Shown: positions 18,102 through 25,546 of the stretch, in pieces
Layout: each line of letters starts with the position of its first letter
How positions within the stretch are numbered: the stretch's first letter is position 1
NCBI RefSeq assembly: GCF_016758115.1
Contig: NZ_WIVG01000013.1
Span: 1 to 35,558, forward strand
Direction: 5' to 3'
DNA: 35,558 nt
Source of the DNA: Lactococcus garvieae
GTDB taxonomy: Bacteria > Bacillota > Bacilli > Lactobacillales > Streptococcaceae
Made by a program: the position numbers and the translations under genes
The notes under the pieces: model-generated
The model's database searches: none
What the model saw: only the letters and a program-made list of their open reading frames with translations
Told to the model about the DNA's origin: nothing

Positions 18102-18690
18102 GCTCAGAAGCTCCAGTATCTGCATCTGTCTCCATAAGCTTTCTCAATGGTTTCAAGTTTTTCGCATAGAGGCAAAAGTTCCTAAAGCAATGCTCTAACC
18201 AAGAAATAGTCTGCCTATCTATCAAATTTCCCGAAGTATCAAAAGCATCAGCTGCGTGACCGAGTAAGAACTGATTAGCAGGCAAAACAAAAGCTTCCAA
18301 GCCTGGTGATGAAAGAATCTGTCTAAGGTTTTCCTGAGCAAAAACGGTTCCCTGTTTGCCCAAGGAGGTTCCCACTATCATGACCGGGGTATTAACAAGC
18401 GGCTGAATCGCACCCCAAGATAGCCATTCCAGCAAGGATTTTAAAGCAGCTGTAATCCCGTGATTATACTCAGGCGTGGAAATAATCAGCCCCTCTGAGT
18501 CTTCTATCGCTTCTGCGATTTCCAAAATTTTCTTAGGCAAGTCCAAACTATCTTCAGTAAACAACGGAAGCTCCGCTATTTCAACAATCTCAATCTCAAC
18601 TTCAGCTACAAAATGTTTCTTCATATACCAGAGCAACTTTCTATTATAGGAAAAACTGGCATTGGTACCTACAATTGCAATCAATTTCAT
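18094..18690 (-). CDS. NADPH-dependent FMN reductase with C-terminal flavinylation-like tail
   Basis: 198 residues, flavodoxin-like fold: MKLIAIVGTNASFSYNRKLL (1-20) with the phosphate loop, and TPEYNHGITAALKSLLEWL (72-90), the family signature. Members reduce FMN, quinones or azo compounds with NAD(P)H. After the domain (about 1-175) a short tail ends DADTGASEHE. Residues 189-195 (D-A-D-T-G-A-S) fit the Dxx(S/T)GA(S/T) motif at which ApbE attaches FMN, making Ser195 the possible acceptor. The apbE start overlaps the last codons. A terminator-like hairpin separates it from the upstream binding-protein gene. Confidence 0.88.
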   Translation of the reverse strand: MKLIAIVGTNASFSYNRKLLWYMKKHFVAEVEIEIVEIAELPLFTEDSLDLPKKILEIAEAIEDSEGLIISTPEYNHGITAALKSLLEWLSWGAIQPLVNTPVMIVGTSLGKQGTVFAQENLRQILSSPGLEAFVLPANQFLLGHAADAFDTSGNLIDRQTISWLEHCFRNFCLYAKNLKPLRKLMETDADTGASEHE

Positions 18691-18711
18691 ATCTATTCCT
18701 CTTCATTAAAG

Positions 18712-18734
18712 TAAAAAGAGCTTTCGCTCCTTTT
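18712..18734 (-). terminator. Terminator-like hairpin between binding protein and FMN reductase
   Basis: On the minus strand AAAGGAGC-GAAA-GCTCTTTTT: an 8-bp stem with one G-U and a GNRA loop, then T. I see no good promoter behind it, so it may only partly end transcription. Confidence 0.7.
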
Positions 18735-18745
18735 ATTTTAACATC

Positions 18746-19552
18746 TTAGGGTTGAAACCACCGCTGCGATAGCTTGCTAAGTTCACCTGACTGACGAAGT
18801 TCTTGTAAACCTTGGTCTACTTTACTGATCAGCTCTTTATCTCCCTTACGAGCTGCGACAACATAATTTTCTTGGGGGTATGGCGTGTTGAGAATGTTAA
18901 ATACAGCATTAAGCTGCTTTTCCTTGAGGTAAGTCTTTGCATAGTGTTCGTCCAAGAGAAGTGCTTCAACTTTCCCCTCTTGCAAGGCTGCTACTGCTTC
19001 ACTGGGTTTATCATATAAAAACATCAAGTTTTCTTTCACAATATTTTTTAAGACATGAGGATACTTACCGAATATTTCGTACTCTACAGAAGCTTTCTGC
19101 CCTCCGACAAGTAGATCATGCATGTCGCCGATATTATAAATATTCGCCTCCCTTGGTACAAGTAACACAGTTCTTGAAGTAAGATAGGTTTGACTAAATA
19201 ACATATCTTTTTTATGTGCCTTGTTTACGATATAGGGTCCCCAGATTAGGTCCACTTCTCCCTCTCTTAAAGCCTTCTCCTTGGAAGACCAGTCCAAAGC
19301 TCTCCACCTAATCCGAATATCGTAAGAATCAAAGATAGCCTCAGCCAAAGCTACATTGAAGCCTGTAGGTTTTTGCTTTTCCTGAGATGAACTTAAGGGC
19401 GCAAAGTCAGCTTCGTAACCAATGGTGATTGTCTTACTTTCTTCAACTTTTTCCCATGTATTTTCCTTTTGGCTAAGGCCATAGGCTGTTAGGCTCATAG
19501 AGATAAGTAAGAGGAGTAAAGGGATGAGGAGATAGGTTTTGATTTTCTTCAT
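18746..19552 (-). CDS. Amino-acid-type solute-binding protein without lipobox cysteine
   Basis: 268 residues, one periplasmic-binding-protein type 2 domain (about 38-265; TITIGYEADFAPLSS, PTGFNVALAEAI, EGEVDLIWG). The N-terminal hydrophobic segment ends SLTAYGLSQ, exactly where a lipoprotein would read LTACG; Tyr replaces the Cys. The protein is therefore probably membrane-anchored by its signal or released by signal peptidase I. No ABC permease or ATPase genes are near. It starts 13 bases after the permease stop, so both share a transcript; a partner transporter elsewhere, or a role with the permease, is possible. Confidence 0.82.
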   Translation of the reverse strand: MKKIKTYLLIPLLLLLISMSLTAYGLSQKENTWEKVEESKTITIGYEADFAPLSSSQEKQKPTGFNVALAEAIFDSYDIRIRWRALDWSSKEKALREGEVDLIWGPYIVNKAHKKDMLFSQTYLTSRTVLLVPREANIYNIGDMHDLLVGGQKASVEYEIFGKYPHVLKNIVKENLMFLYDKPSEAVAALQEGKVEALLLDEHYAKTYLKEKQLNAVFNILNTPYPQENYVVAARKGDKELISKVDQGLQELRQSGELSKLSQRWFQP

Positions 19553-19564
19553 TCTATCATTCTA

Positions 19565-20995
19565 TCATTTCTCACGCCGCAAATCTACTGCTTTGAGTGG
19601 AACTAACTTTGTATGATATTTCCATTTATAGCCGAAATAGAGTGCTAAAAACAAAGGAATCGCGGCGTATAGGGCTAAACCTTCTCCCCAGTGACTGCTG
19701 AAAAGTAATGCTGGATTAAGATTAATCACAATTACCACTGTCATTATTAGGGATATAATGGGACCAAAGGGAAACCATTTGGCTTGATAAGGAAGCGTCT
19801 TTAGATCCCTCCCTTGTACTAGGAAAGCACGACGAAAGCGTATATGGCTAAGAGAAATTCCTACCCAAGCGATAAATCCTGTCAAACTTGATAAATCAAC
19901 CAGTAGAAGATAAATTTGCGTCCCAAAAATCCCTGTTAAAAAAGCAATCACACATACAGCTGTAGTTGCCAACAAGGCGTTTATAGGTATACCGTTTCTG
20001 GCTATTTTGGAGAAGTGTTTTGGTGCACCTTCTTTTTTTCCCAAAGAATAAAGAATACGTGTCGAAGCGTACATGACAGAGTTTGCTGATGAAATGACAG
20101 AGGTTAGGATAACAGCATTCATCACACTGGCCGCAACAGCCAGACCAATGTTTTTAAAAACAATGGTAAAGGGACTCATCACAGCTGTAGAATCAGAATT
20201 CAACAATCGTGGATCTTGATAGTTAATGAGCGCTGCAATAATAATGATTGTAAAAATGTAGAAAAGAAGGATGCGCCAGAAAATAGAGTTCATCGCTTTA
20301 GGAATACTCTTTTCAGGATTTTCTGTTTCACCTGCTGTAACCCCCAACAACTCTGTGCCTTGGAAGGAAAAGCCCGCGATAAGTAAAACGCCCACAAATC
20401 CCGTGATACCTCCTGCAAAGACATGATTTCCAGCAGTAAGATTTTCCACAACGTTAATATGATTTCCAAAAATACCGATAATTGTCAAAAGCCCAACCAC
20501 GAGAAAAACAAGGATTGTGACCAGCTTGATAATAGACAGCCAGTATTCTGTTTCTCCAAAGGCCCGGACTGCCATAATATTGATCGCGAAAATAAGCACA
20601 GCAGCCAGACCTGAAAAAATCCAAGTAGGGACATGCGGCAACCAAAATTGGGTAATCAATCCTGCTGTCGTCAAGTCAACGGCAATAGTGATGGTTCCAT
20701 TTAGCCAGTAATTCCAGCCCAGAGCAAAGCCAAAAGCTGGATCAACAAACCGTGAACCATAATCTGTAAAAGATCCTGATGTTGGCAAATATGTTGCCAT
20801 CTCTCCTAAGGAAGTCATCACAAAATAGACCATTATCCCAACCAAGATATAAGCCGCTACCGCTCCAAAAGGCCCTGCCTGGCTGATGGTTGCTCCTGAA
20901 GTCAGAAAGAGCCCCGTACCAATTGTGCCACCCAAGGCAATCATCGTGATGTGCCTCTGCTTTAAATCGCGTTTTATTTGATTTTCATTTTTCAT
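19565..20995 (-). CDS. Amino acid permease, LysP/HisP-like (AAT family), probably for histidine
   Basis: 476 residues with 12 helices; starts MKNENQIKRDLKQRHITMIA. The family signature GGTIGTGLFLTSGATISQAG, then YLPTSGSFTDYGSRFVDPAFG and GFSFQGTELLGVTAGETENP mark the lysine-permease branch of the AAT family. In L. lactis this branch includes separate lysine and histidine permeases (LysP, HisP). The upstream leader peptide carries four His and no run of Lys, so histidine is the better guess. The in-frame extension to 21061 runs through the attenuator terminator and is rejected. The ribosome site before 20995 is weak (AGAGAAAG). Confidence 0.85.
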   Translation of the reverse strand: MKNENQIKRDLKQRHITMIALGGTIGTGLFLTSGATISQAGPFGAVAAYILVGIMVYFVMTSLGEMATYLPTSGSFTDYGSRFVDPAFGFALGWNYWLNGTITIAVDLTTAGLITQFWLPHVPTWIFSGLAAVLIFAINIMAVRAFGETEYWLSIIKLVTILVFLVVGLLTIIGIFGNHINVVENLTAGNHVFAGGITGFVGVLLIAGFSFQGTELLGVTAGETENPEKSIPKAMNSIFWRILLFYIFTIIIIAALINYQDPRLLNSDSTAVMSPFTIVFKNIGLAVAASVMNAVILTSVISSANSVMYASTRILYSLGKKEGAPKHFSKIARNGIPINALLATTAVCVIAFLTGIFGTQIYLLLVDLSSLTGFIAWVGISLSHIRFRRAFLVQGRDLKTLPYQAKWFPFGPIISLIMTVVIVINLNPALLFSSHWGEGLALYAAIPLFLALYFGYKWKYHTKLVPLKAVDLRREK

Positions 20996-21046
20996 ATTTT
21001 TTTCTTTCTCTAAAACTTTTTGTTCACTTACAGCATAATTTTGCCC

Positions 21047-21084
21047 AAAAGAAAAGACCAAATAGTCAAACTATCCGGTCTTTT
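21047..21084 (-). terminator. Attenuator terminator of the permease leader
   Basis: 14-bp stem with two G-U pairs (21071-21084 with 21052-21065; AAAGACCGGATAG and CTATTTGGTCTTT), loop TTTGA, followed by TTTTCTTTT on the minus strand. Its 5' half (ACCGGATAG, 21071-21079) can instead pair with CTATGCCGGT (21093-21102), giving 9 bp with one bulge as an antiterminator. Confidence 0.85.
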
Positions 21085-21157
21085 TGAGAATCACCGGCAT
21101 AGATGTCTTTCGAGCGTACTCTAAAGCTGCATCTATACCAAAAGTATGACACAACTC

Positions 21158-21205
21158 CTATCTATGCACATGATGATGTTGAGCTTGTCGGTCAAACTTA
21201 GACAT
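21158..21205 (-). CDS. Histidine-rich leader peptide
   Basis: 15 codons: MSKFDRQAQHHHVHR, stop TAG. GAAGGAG lies 8 bases upstream of the ATG and a promoter (TTGCAA-17 bp-TATACT) upstream of that. Four of the last six residues are His. The final codons (GCATAGAT, 21160-21167) can pair with ATCTATGC (21097-21104), which also pairs with GGTATAGATG (21130-21139). This is the layout of a ribosome-stalling attenuator that senses charged tRNA-His. Confidence 0.85.
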   Translation of the reverse strand: MSKFDRQAQHHHVHR

Positions 21206-21235
21206 ATATGATTCTCCTTCCTGATATTTTTATTT

Positions 21236-21264
21236 AGTATATTCCTTTATTCAAAATTTTGCAA
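21236..21264 (-). promoter_or_regulatory. Promoter of the leader-permease transcript
   Basis: Minus strand TTGCAA (21259-21264), 17-base spacer, TATACT (21236-21241). Start expected near 21229, about 25 bases before the leader ATG. Confidence 0.75.
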
Positions 21265-21304
21265 GAATAAACTTTTCATAGTCGTTTAGTCTGAGGAATA
21301 TTTA

Positions 21305-21313
21305 TGTTAAAAT
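21305..21313 (+). promoter_or_regulatory. Extended -10 abutting the cyclophilin start
   Basis: TGTTAAAAT with only 6 bases before the ATG at 21320; a weak -35 (TTTAGT, 21285-21290) is 17 bases upstream. No ribosome site fits, so the mRNA may be leaderless. Confidence 0.5.
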
Positions 21314-21319
21314 ATAGAA

Positions 21320-22072
21320 ATGGAAAAGAAAAAAAATACGAATATCATTTTTGGAGGACTCTTAGTCCTTGTCGTTGTTATTGTCGGCAGCCTAATTTAC
21401 TTTGCAAACAACTCCGGCAGCACAACTGATGCAAAAGACGACCTGCAAAGTGTAGCACTCCCGCAGCTATCTACTGAGGTTGGGCAAGACGAAGCTGAGG
21501 TTCAAATCCAAACTACAGCAGGAAATATCAATATTAAACTCTTCCCTAAACTTGCGCCTATGGCTGTGGAAAACTTCTTGGCTTTAGCTAAAGAGGGCTA
21601 CTATAAGGACAACGAGTTTTTCCGAGTGATTAACAACTTTATGATTCAGACAGGCGACCCTAGCAACAAAGGAACAGGCAGCAAGTCGGTTGTGAATAAT
21701 AACAAGCCCTTTGCTACTGAAATCTCTAACCAGCTTTATAATATTCGTGGTGCAGTATCACTTGCTAACAGTGGTCCGGGAGAAACAAGTAGCTCACAAT
21801 TCTTCATTGTTCAGAATCCTAAAGCTGCGGATCAAGGCTTGACAACGGAAAAATACCCTGAGAAGATTATCGAAGCCTACAAACAAGGTGGAGCTCCTTT
21901 CCTTGACGGACAATACACTGTCTTCGGTCAAGTTATCTCTGGCATGGATGTTGTAGATAAGATTGCTGCAGGTAAAGTGACAACAAACCCAAATAACCCT
22001 CAAGAAGAATCTTCACCTGTTAATCCTGAAAAAATTACAGGTGTGAAAATTATCAAGGGCTGGGATTTCTAA
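21320..22072 (+). CDS. Membrane-anchored cyclophilin-type peptidyl-prolyl isomerase
   Basis: 250 residues. A short basic N-terminus is followed by one helix (GGLLVLVVVIVGSLIYFA, about 12-29), a Ser/Asp-rich linker, and a cyclophilin domain from about 57 to the end. Landmarks are APMAVENFLALAKEGYY, FFRVINNFMIQTGDP (catalytic Arg in FFR), SSSQFFIV and FGQVISGMDVVDKI. Such proteins help fold exported proteins outside the membrane. No Cys, so the anchor is the helix, not a lipid. Stands alone between a divergent leader and a terminator. Confidence 0.92.
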   Translation: MEKKKNTNIIFGGLLVLVVVIVGSLIYFANNSGSTTDAKDDLQSVALPQLSTEVGQDEAEVQIQTTAGNINIKLFPKLAPMAVENFLALAKEGYYKDNEFFRVINNFMIQTGDPSNKGTGSKSVVNNNKPFATEISNQLYNIRGAVSLANSGPGETSSSQFFIVQNPKAADQGLTTEKYPEKIIEAYKQGGAPFLDGQYTVFGQVISGMDVVDKIAAGKVTTNPNNPQEESSPVNPEKITGVKIIKGWDF

Positions 22073-22084
22073 CACCTAACACAT

Positions 22085-22119
22085 AAAAAATCTCTTGTAT
22101 TTGAACAAGAGATTTTTTT
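22085..22119 (+). terminator. Terminator after the cyclophilin gene
   Basis: 14-bp stem AAAAAATCTCTTGT (22085-22098) with 22105-22118, ending in seven T. Confidence 0.93.
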
Positions 22120-22187
22120 ATAGGCTGACAAGATAAGCAAATAGTTCCCCCCCCTTGTCCTCCTATCACATAAGGTTAAGGAATAAA

Positions 22188-22214
22188 AAAGAGCTTAGCG
22201 CTAACAAGCTCTTT
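22188..22214 (-). terminator. Minus-strand terminator downstream of rluD
   Basis: Stem AAAGAGCTT (22188-22196 with 22206-22214), followed on the minus strand by TTT. It is the first terminator met by transcripts leaving rluD and passing the repeat region. Confidence 0.75.
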
Positions 22215-22278
22215 GTAGCTACATGAAAAATGACAGTCCAACAATTGATAAGTAGCCGCCACCAATCTGCTAAATATA

Positions 22279-22320
22279 GTGCCCCCAAAAGTTAGAGTTA
22301 AAAATTTAACATTTGGAGGT
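22279..22320. mobile_element. Possible IS3-family end, solitary
   Basis: GTGCCCCCAAAAGTTAGAGT followed after an AT-rich centre by AACATTTGGAGGT: an imperfect inverted repeat like the CCCCAAAAGTTAG ends of IS3-family elements. No transposase coding sequence remains nearby. Confidence 0.35.
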
Positions 22321-22431
22321 CTTTTCTCATTATTCAATATCTCCGCATCGGCATTGTAAATACAAGGGGGAGTAACCGTGTTACCGGCAAACATTATTAT
22401 CCTTCTCTTCTTGCGCGGGCAGCTCACGAAA

Positions 22432-22576
22432 TAGGAACAATGATAGAAGCATCTTATGACGAAGAAATTCAAAAACGATATTTTTTTGAATTGAAGCTAA
22501 TAAGATGCTTAGGCTATTCCCATAGGAATAGGCGTCTAGCATTAGTGCCTTTAGGAACAATGATAGGAGCATCTTA
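22432..22576. repeat. Structured repeat element, copy next to rluD
   Basis: TAGGAACAATGATAG plus RAGCATCTTA occurs at 22432-22456 and 22552-22576 (24 of 25 identical, period 120). Between them AGCATCTTAT (22448-22457) pairs with ATAAGATGCT, and an inner AATTCAAAAA pairs with TTTTTTGAATT; the AAGATGCT segment can also pair forward with the second AGCATCTT. The inner part resembles the two copies at 35393 and 35516. The last TTA supplies the stop codon of rluD. The intervening bases also contain CTATTCC-CATA-GGAATAG. Confidence 0.75.
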
Positions 22577-23452
22577 ACCCATCAATCTTTGCATATCTTC
22601 TGGCATCTCTAGCTCAATATCGATTAATTCATTTGTAAAAGGATGTACAAATTGTAAATGATGACAATGAAGTGCTTGACGATCTATTAACTCATGGTTG
22701 CCACCGTAAAGTTCGTCTCCTACAAGAATATGTCCCAGATGTGAAAAATGAACACGGATTTGATGGGTCCGACCTGTATGTAAAACAACATCCAGTTGCA
22801 TCAGACCATTTTTTTCCGCCACAACTTCATAGCTTGTCCGCGCTTCCTTTCCATCAGGACTCACGCGCCGCTCGATGATTGAAGATTCTACTCGACCAAT
22901 AGGCAGATTAATCTCGCCAGATTTTGGTAATTTTTCATCCGCATAAATAATGGCATAATATCGTTTTGTCACGCTCTCTTTGTACTTTGGATGCACAATT
23001 AAAGAATGGGCCAGACTGTGCTTAGCAAAAAGCATCAAACCGCTCGTATCGCGATCCAAGCGCGTGATGATATGCACTGTTTGATCTTCATATTTTTTAC
23101 GGACAATATAGCCTTTGACCAGATTAGACATGGCGCCTGTCGGATGCAAACGTCCCGTAATTGACGTCCGTCCTGCCGGCTTATTGACAATCAAATAATG
23201 TTCATCTTCAAAAACCACCTCTGGGTCAATATCCTCGGGAATCAGCAGGTCTGTTCCTTGTTCTACCGGTGTTATAATCGTCACAACATCATCGACTTGC
23301 AAAGGAAAGAGAACGTTACGCTCCATACCATTCACCAAAATCTTGCCACCATCAAACTTGACATGTGAAAGAAAGCGCTTGGAAACACCATGCTGCTTCA
23401 GTAAAGTTTTTACCGTGTTCCCATCAATTGTATTTGTAAACGAAAATTCCAC
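22574..23452 (-). CDS. rluD: RluD-family 23S rRNA pseudouridine synthase
   Basis: 292 residues. An S4-like N-terminal domain (about 10-60; VSKRFLSHVKFDGGKILVNG) precedes the catalytic domain with IITRLDRDTSGLMLFAKHSL (catalytic Asp133) and LHTGRTHQIRVHFSHLGHIL. Members isomerise uridines in large-subunit rRNA; the precise target may differ from E. coli RluD. Start GTG at 23452 with AGGAG 11 bases upstream. It follows nadK in the relQ-nadK-rluD order common in lactic acid bacteria, but has its own promoter and a structured leader. Its stop codon lies in the repeat element. Confidence 0.9.
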   Translation of the reverse strand: MEFSFTNTIDGNTVKTLLKQHGVSKRFLSHVKFDGGKILVNGMERNVLFPLQVDDVVTIITPVEQGTDLLIPEDIDPEVVFEDEHYLIVNKPAGRTSITGRLHPTGAMSNLVKGYIVRKKYEDQTVHIITRLDRDTSGLMLFAKHSLAHSLIVHPKYKESVTKRYYAIIYADEKLPKSGEINLPIGRVESSIIERRVSPDGKEARTSYEVVAEKNGLMQLDVVLHTGRTHQIRVHFSHLGHILVGDELYGGNHELIDRQALHCHHLQFVHPFTNELIDIELEMPEDMQRLMG

Positions 23453-23530
23453 TGCTTTAACTTCTCCTCTTAAGTCTGTTCCTGATCAAACATTTGTATG
23501 CTTCCTTCTAGCAGATTAAGTCTTACTTTT

Positions 23531-23590
23531 CGACATCTAAAAACTCCAACACATGTCGGAGTTTGCCTAGAACAGGATTTTATTATATCA
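23531..23590 (-). promoter_or_regulatory. Promoter and structured leader of rluD
   Basis: Extended -10 TGATATAAT (23582-23590, minus strand). The RNA begins about 23575 and soon folds AAACTCC (23558-23564) with GGAGTTT (23541-23547), followed by TT, like a weak terminator. CGACAT/ATGTCG (23553-23558 with 23531-23536) interlocks with that stem as a pseudoknot or alternative. A 7-codon ORF (MFDQEQT) with AAGGA lies further down the leader. Confidence 0.5.
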
Positions 23591-23765
23591 CATTTGTTTC
23601 GTATGAGTAAATATGTTTTAATCAAAAATAAGACAAGCGCATGAAATAATGAATGAAAACGAGAAAGCTTCCTTGTGCTATTTTGCTCTAAAAAAACAGC
23701 TCAAAATCTCTCAAAATAGCCAATGTCGTCAAAAATCGCTTTCATACATCAAGCACTTCATACCC

Positions 23766-24578
23766 TTACTCAACTTCTCCAATAAATGCGTTTCGCACAC
23801 GTTCCCAAAAACTTGTGTGGGCACAGTTAGCAAAAGCAATCGTTTTGCCGTCCATACTGTATTCGATAGCTTCAATCTTTTCATAATTAAAACCCAGCTG
23901 ATCGACAGTGACACTATAGTCCTCAACATCTTCCGGACAAATGATAATCGTGTCTTTTTTAGCAACCACCATCGGTGCACCTAATGTCCGGTAAACAATA
24001 TTATTAAGGCTGGCTATCTCGGCCATTTGCATGGCTTCCACGCGGGGATGCAAAACAGCGCCTCCTATAGACTTATTATAAGCTGTGGAACCCGTAGGTG
24101 TGGACACAGAAAGACCGTCACCACGGAACTTCTCAAAAAGAAAATCAGATATTTTGATGTCCGCCACTAAAGTCTTAGATGTGCGGCGAATGGTTGACTC
24201 ATTAAGCGCATAATGCAGTTTTTCAGAACCATCTTGGAACTTCACCAAAATACGGAGAAGAGGATAATGTACAGCATGTTGAGCTACTTCTGATTCTAAT
24301 GCCACAATCACCTTATCTAAATCAGTATCCATGAAGTCGGTATAAAAACCCAAATGTCCCGTATGAACGCCTAGAAAACGAAGCTTATCCAGTTTATTCT
24401 CATAGAGATGCATGGCTTTGAGTAAGGTACCATCCCCCCCTACAGAGATAACTACTTCTGGATCTTCTTCCTCAAATTGAAAATTTTTAGCTTGCAAAAG
24501 CGCTGTTAACTCTAACAGCGTCTCCTGTGACTTTTCACTTGAGTTCCCTACCAACCAGATTTTTTTACCAGAGCTCAT
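23766..24578 (-). CDS. nadK: NAD kinase
   Basis: 270 residues from ATG 24578 (MSSGKKIWLVGNSSEKSQET), inside the end of relQ (14-base overlap). It phosphorylates NAD to NADP. GGDGT is at 47-51 and the second motif is SVSTPTGSTAYNKSIGGAVL. Length is normal for Gram-positives. Translation is coupled to relQ. A 313-base gap separates it from rluD. Confidence 0.95.
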   Translation of the reverse strand: MSSGKKIWLVGNSSEKSQETLLELTALLQAKNFQFEEEDPEVVISVGGDGTLLKAMHLYENKLDKLRFLGVHTGHLGFYTDFMDTDLDKVIVALESEVAQHAVHYPLLRILVKFQDGSEKLHYALNESTIRRTSKTLVADIKISDFLFEKFRGDGLSVSTPTGSTAYNKSIGGAVLHPRVEAMQMAEIASLNNIVYRTLGAPMVVAKKDTIIICPEDVEDYSVTVDQLGFNYEKIEAIEYSMDGKTIAFANCAHTSFWERVRNAFIGEVE

Positions 24579-25245
24579 TGTCTTCCCCGTTTTCCTTTTT
24601 ATAATCCAACCTTGCTTGAGGATCATCAAAAAGCAATTGTGCTTCCTGAATATCTTCTCGAATGGCTCCCATTTCCATATCAAGCTGTGCTGCCATATGT
24701 GCTGCAGTAGTCAAACGTTCTCGGACTTCCTCCGGAATAACCCCGCCATATTTATAACTTAGGGAATGTTCAATCGTTGCCCAAAAATTCATTGCCAATG
24801 TCCGGATTTGAATTTCTGCAAGAACGACCCGTGAGCCTTCAATAGTATCAATTGGATACTCAATCACAACATGATATGAACGATATCCACTCACTTTTTG
24901 ATTGTGTATATAATCACGCTCCTCAACGATTTTTAGGTCTTTACGCTTTCTTAAGAGCTCCAAAACATCCCAAACATCATCAACAAACTGCACCATAACG
25001 CGAACACCAGCGATGTCTTCCATCTCTTGAATCGTTTCCAGTGTATAGCCCCTCATCACAGCCTTCTTACGAATCGAGTCTCGACGCTTTACACGACCAG
25101 TAACGAATTCTATCGGTGAGTAGAGTTTTTTCTTCAAAAATTGCTTGCGCACGCCACGGAGTTTGATTTTTAATTCTCCGACCGTTTGAACATAGGGATC
25201 AAGAAATTCTTCCCAATCAAATTCGGCTGCTGTACTTTCAGTCAT
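24565..25245 (-). CDS. relQ: Small alarmone synthetase RelQ
   Basis: 226 residues from ATG 25245 (MTESTAAEFDWEEFLDPYVQ). It makes (p)ppGpp from ATP and GDP/GTP without a hydrolase domain. Landmarks are SPIEFVTGRVKRRDSIRKKA, EDIAGVRVMVQF, SGYRSYHVVIEYP and EIQIRTLAMNFWATIEHSL. The ATG overlaps the stop of a 14-codon uORF as ATGA and has no good ribosome site of its own. A TTG at 25257 with AAAGG is the alternative start. Order with nadK and rluD and the divergent CYTH gene matches other Firmicutes (yjbK/yjbM/yjbN in Bacillus). Confidence 0.93.
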   Translation of the reverse strand: MTESTAAEFDWEEFLDPYVQTVGELKIKLRGVRKQFLKKKLYSPIEFVTGRVKRRDSIRKKAVMRGYTLETIQEMEDIAGVRVMVQFVDDVWDVLELLRKRKDLKIVEERDYIHNQKVSGYRSYHVVIEYPIDTIEGSRVVLAEIQIRTLAMNFWATIEHSLSYKYGGVIPEEVRERLTTAAHMAAQLDMEMGAIREDIQEAQLLFDDPQARLDYKKENGEDNELW

Positions 25246-25286
25246 AAGCTTATCCAAATTAACCTTTGGTCAATTCTCCTTTGCAT
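25242..25286 (-). CDS. 14-codon uORF coupled to relQ
   Basis: MQRRIDQRLIWISL then TGA, the stop overlapping the relQ ATG (25242-25245). AGGAGG (25298-25303) lies 11 bases upstream, although the expected transcription start (about 25299) would cut into it. The peptide contains three Arg and two Gln in the first eight residues. Function unknown; it probably delivers ribosomes to relQ. Confidence 0.5.
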   Translation of the reverse strand: MQRRIDQRLIWISL

Positions 25287-25305
25287 TTTATTACAGTCCT
25301 CCTAA

Positions 25306-25314
25306 ATTATACCA
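25306..25314 (-). promoter_or_regulatory. Extended -10 promoter of relQ
   Basis: TGGTATAAT on the minus strand; start expected near 25299. Confidence 0.65.
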
Positions 25315-25546
25315 TATCTCCCCTATATTAACTAGACAACTTTACATAATTTAGAGAGGGAAAAAGCGGTCACAAATGTACCATAAACCTTAGAAATAGA
25401 AGGTCCAGTTTCTTTGTGACTTTACTTAGATACGGGCTTTTGATATACTTTTAAATAATAAAACATTTATCATTCTAACCAGAAGGGAGGATGTCTCTCT
25501 TGGAGATCTTGCAAAGAGTAATCTAAATAGAGCATCTTTTATAAAA

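Noticed and set aside
20996-21061. N-terminal extension of the permease (MVFSFGQNYAV...)
   Set aside because: It would start inside the attenuator terminator; homologous permeases begin near MKNENQ.
21091-21140. Lysine riboswitch (L-box) before the permease
   Set aside because: GGTATAGATGCAGC...AGAGTA...ATGCCGG superficially resembles an L-box P2 region, but the region is far too short for the five-helix core, and the His leader peptide with alternative stems explains it better.
22176-22472. 98-codon minus ORF behind rluD
   Set aside because: Runs through a terminator, the IS-like end and the repeat; no ribosome site.
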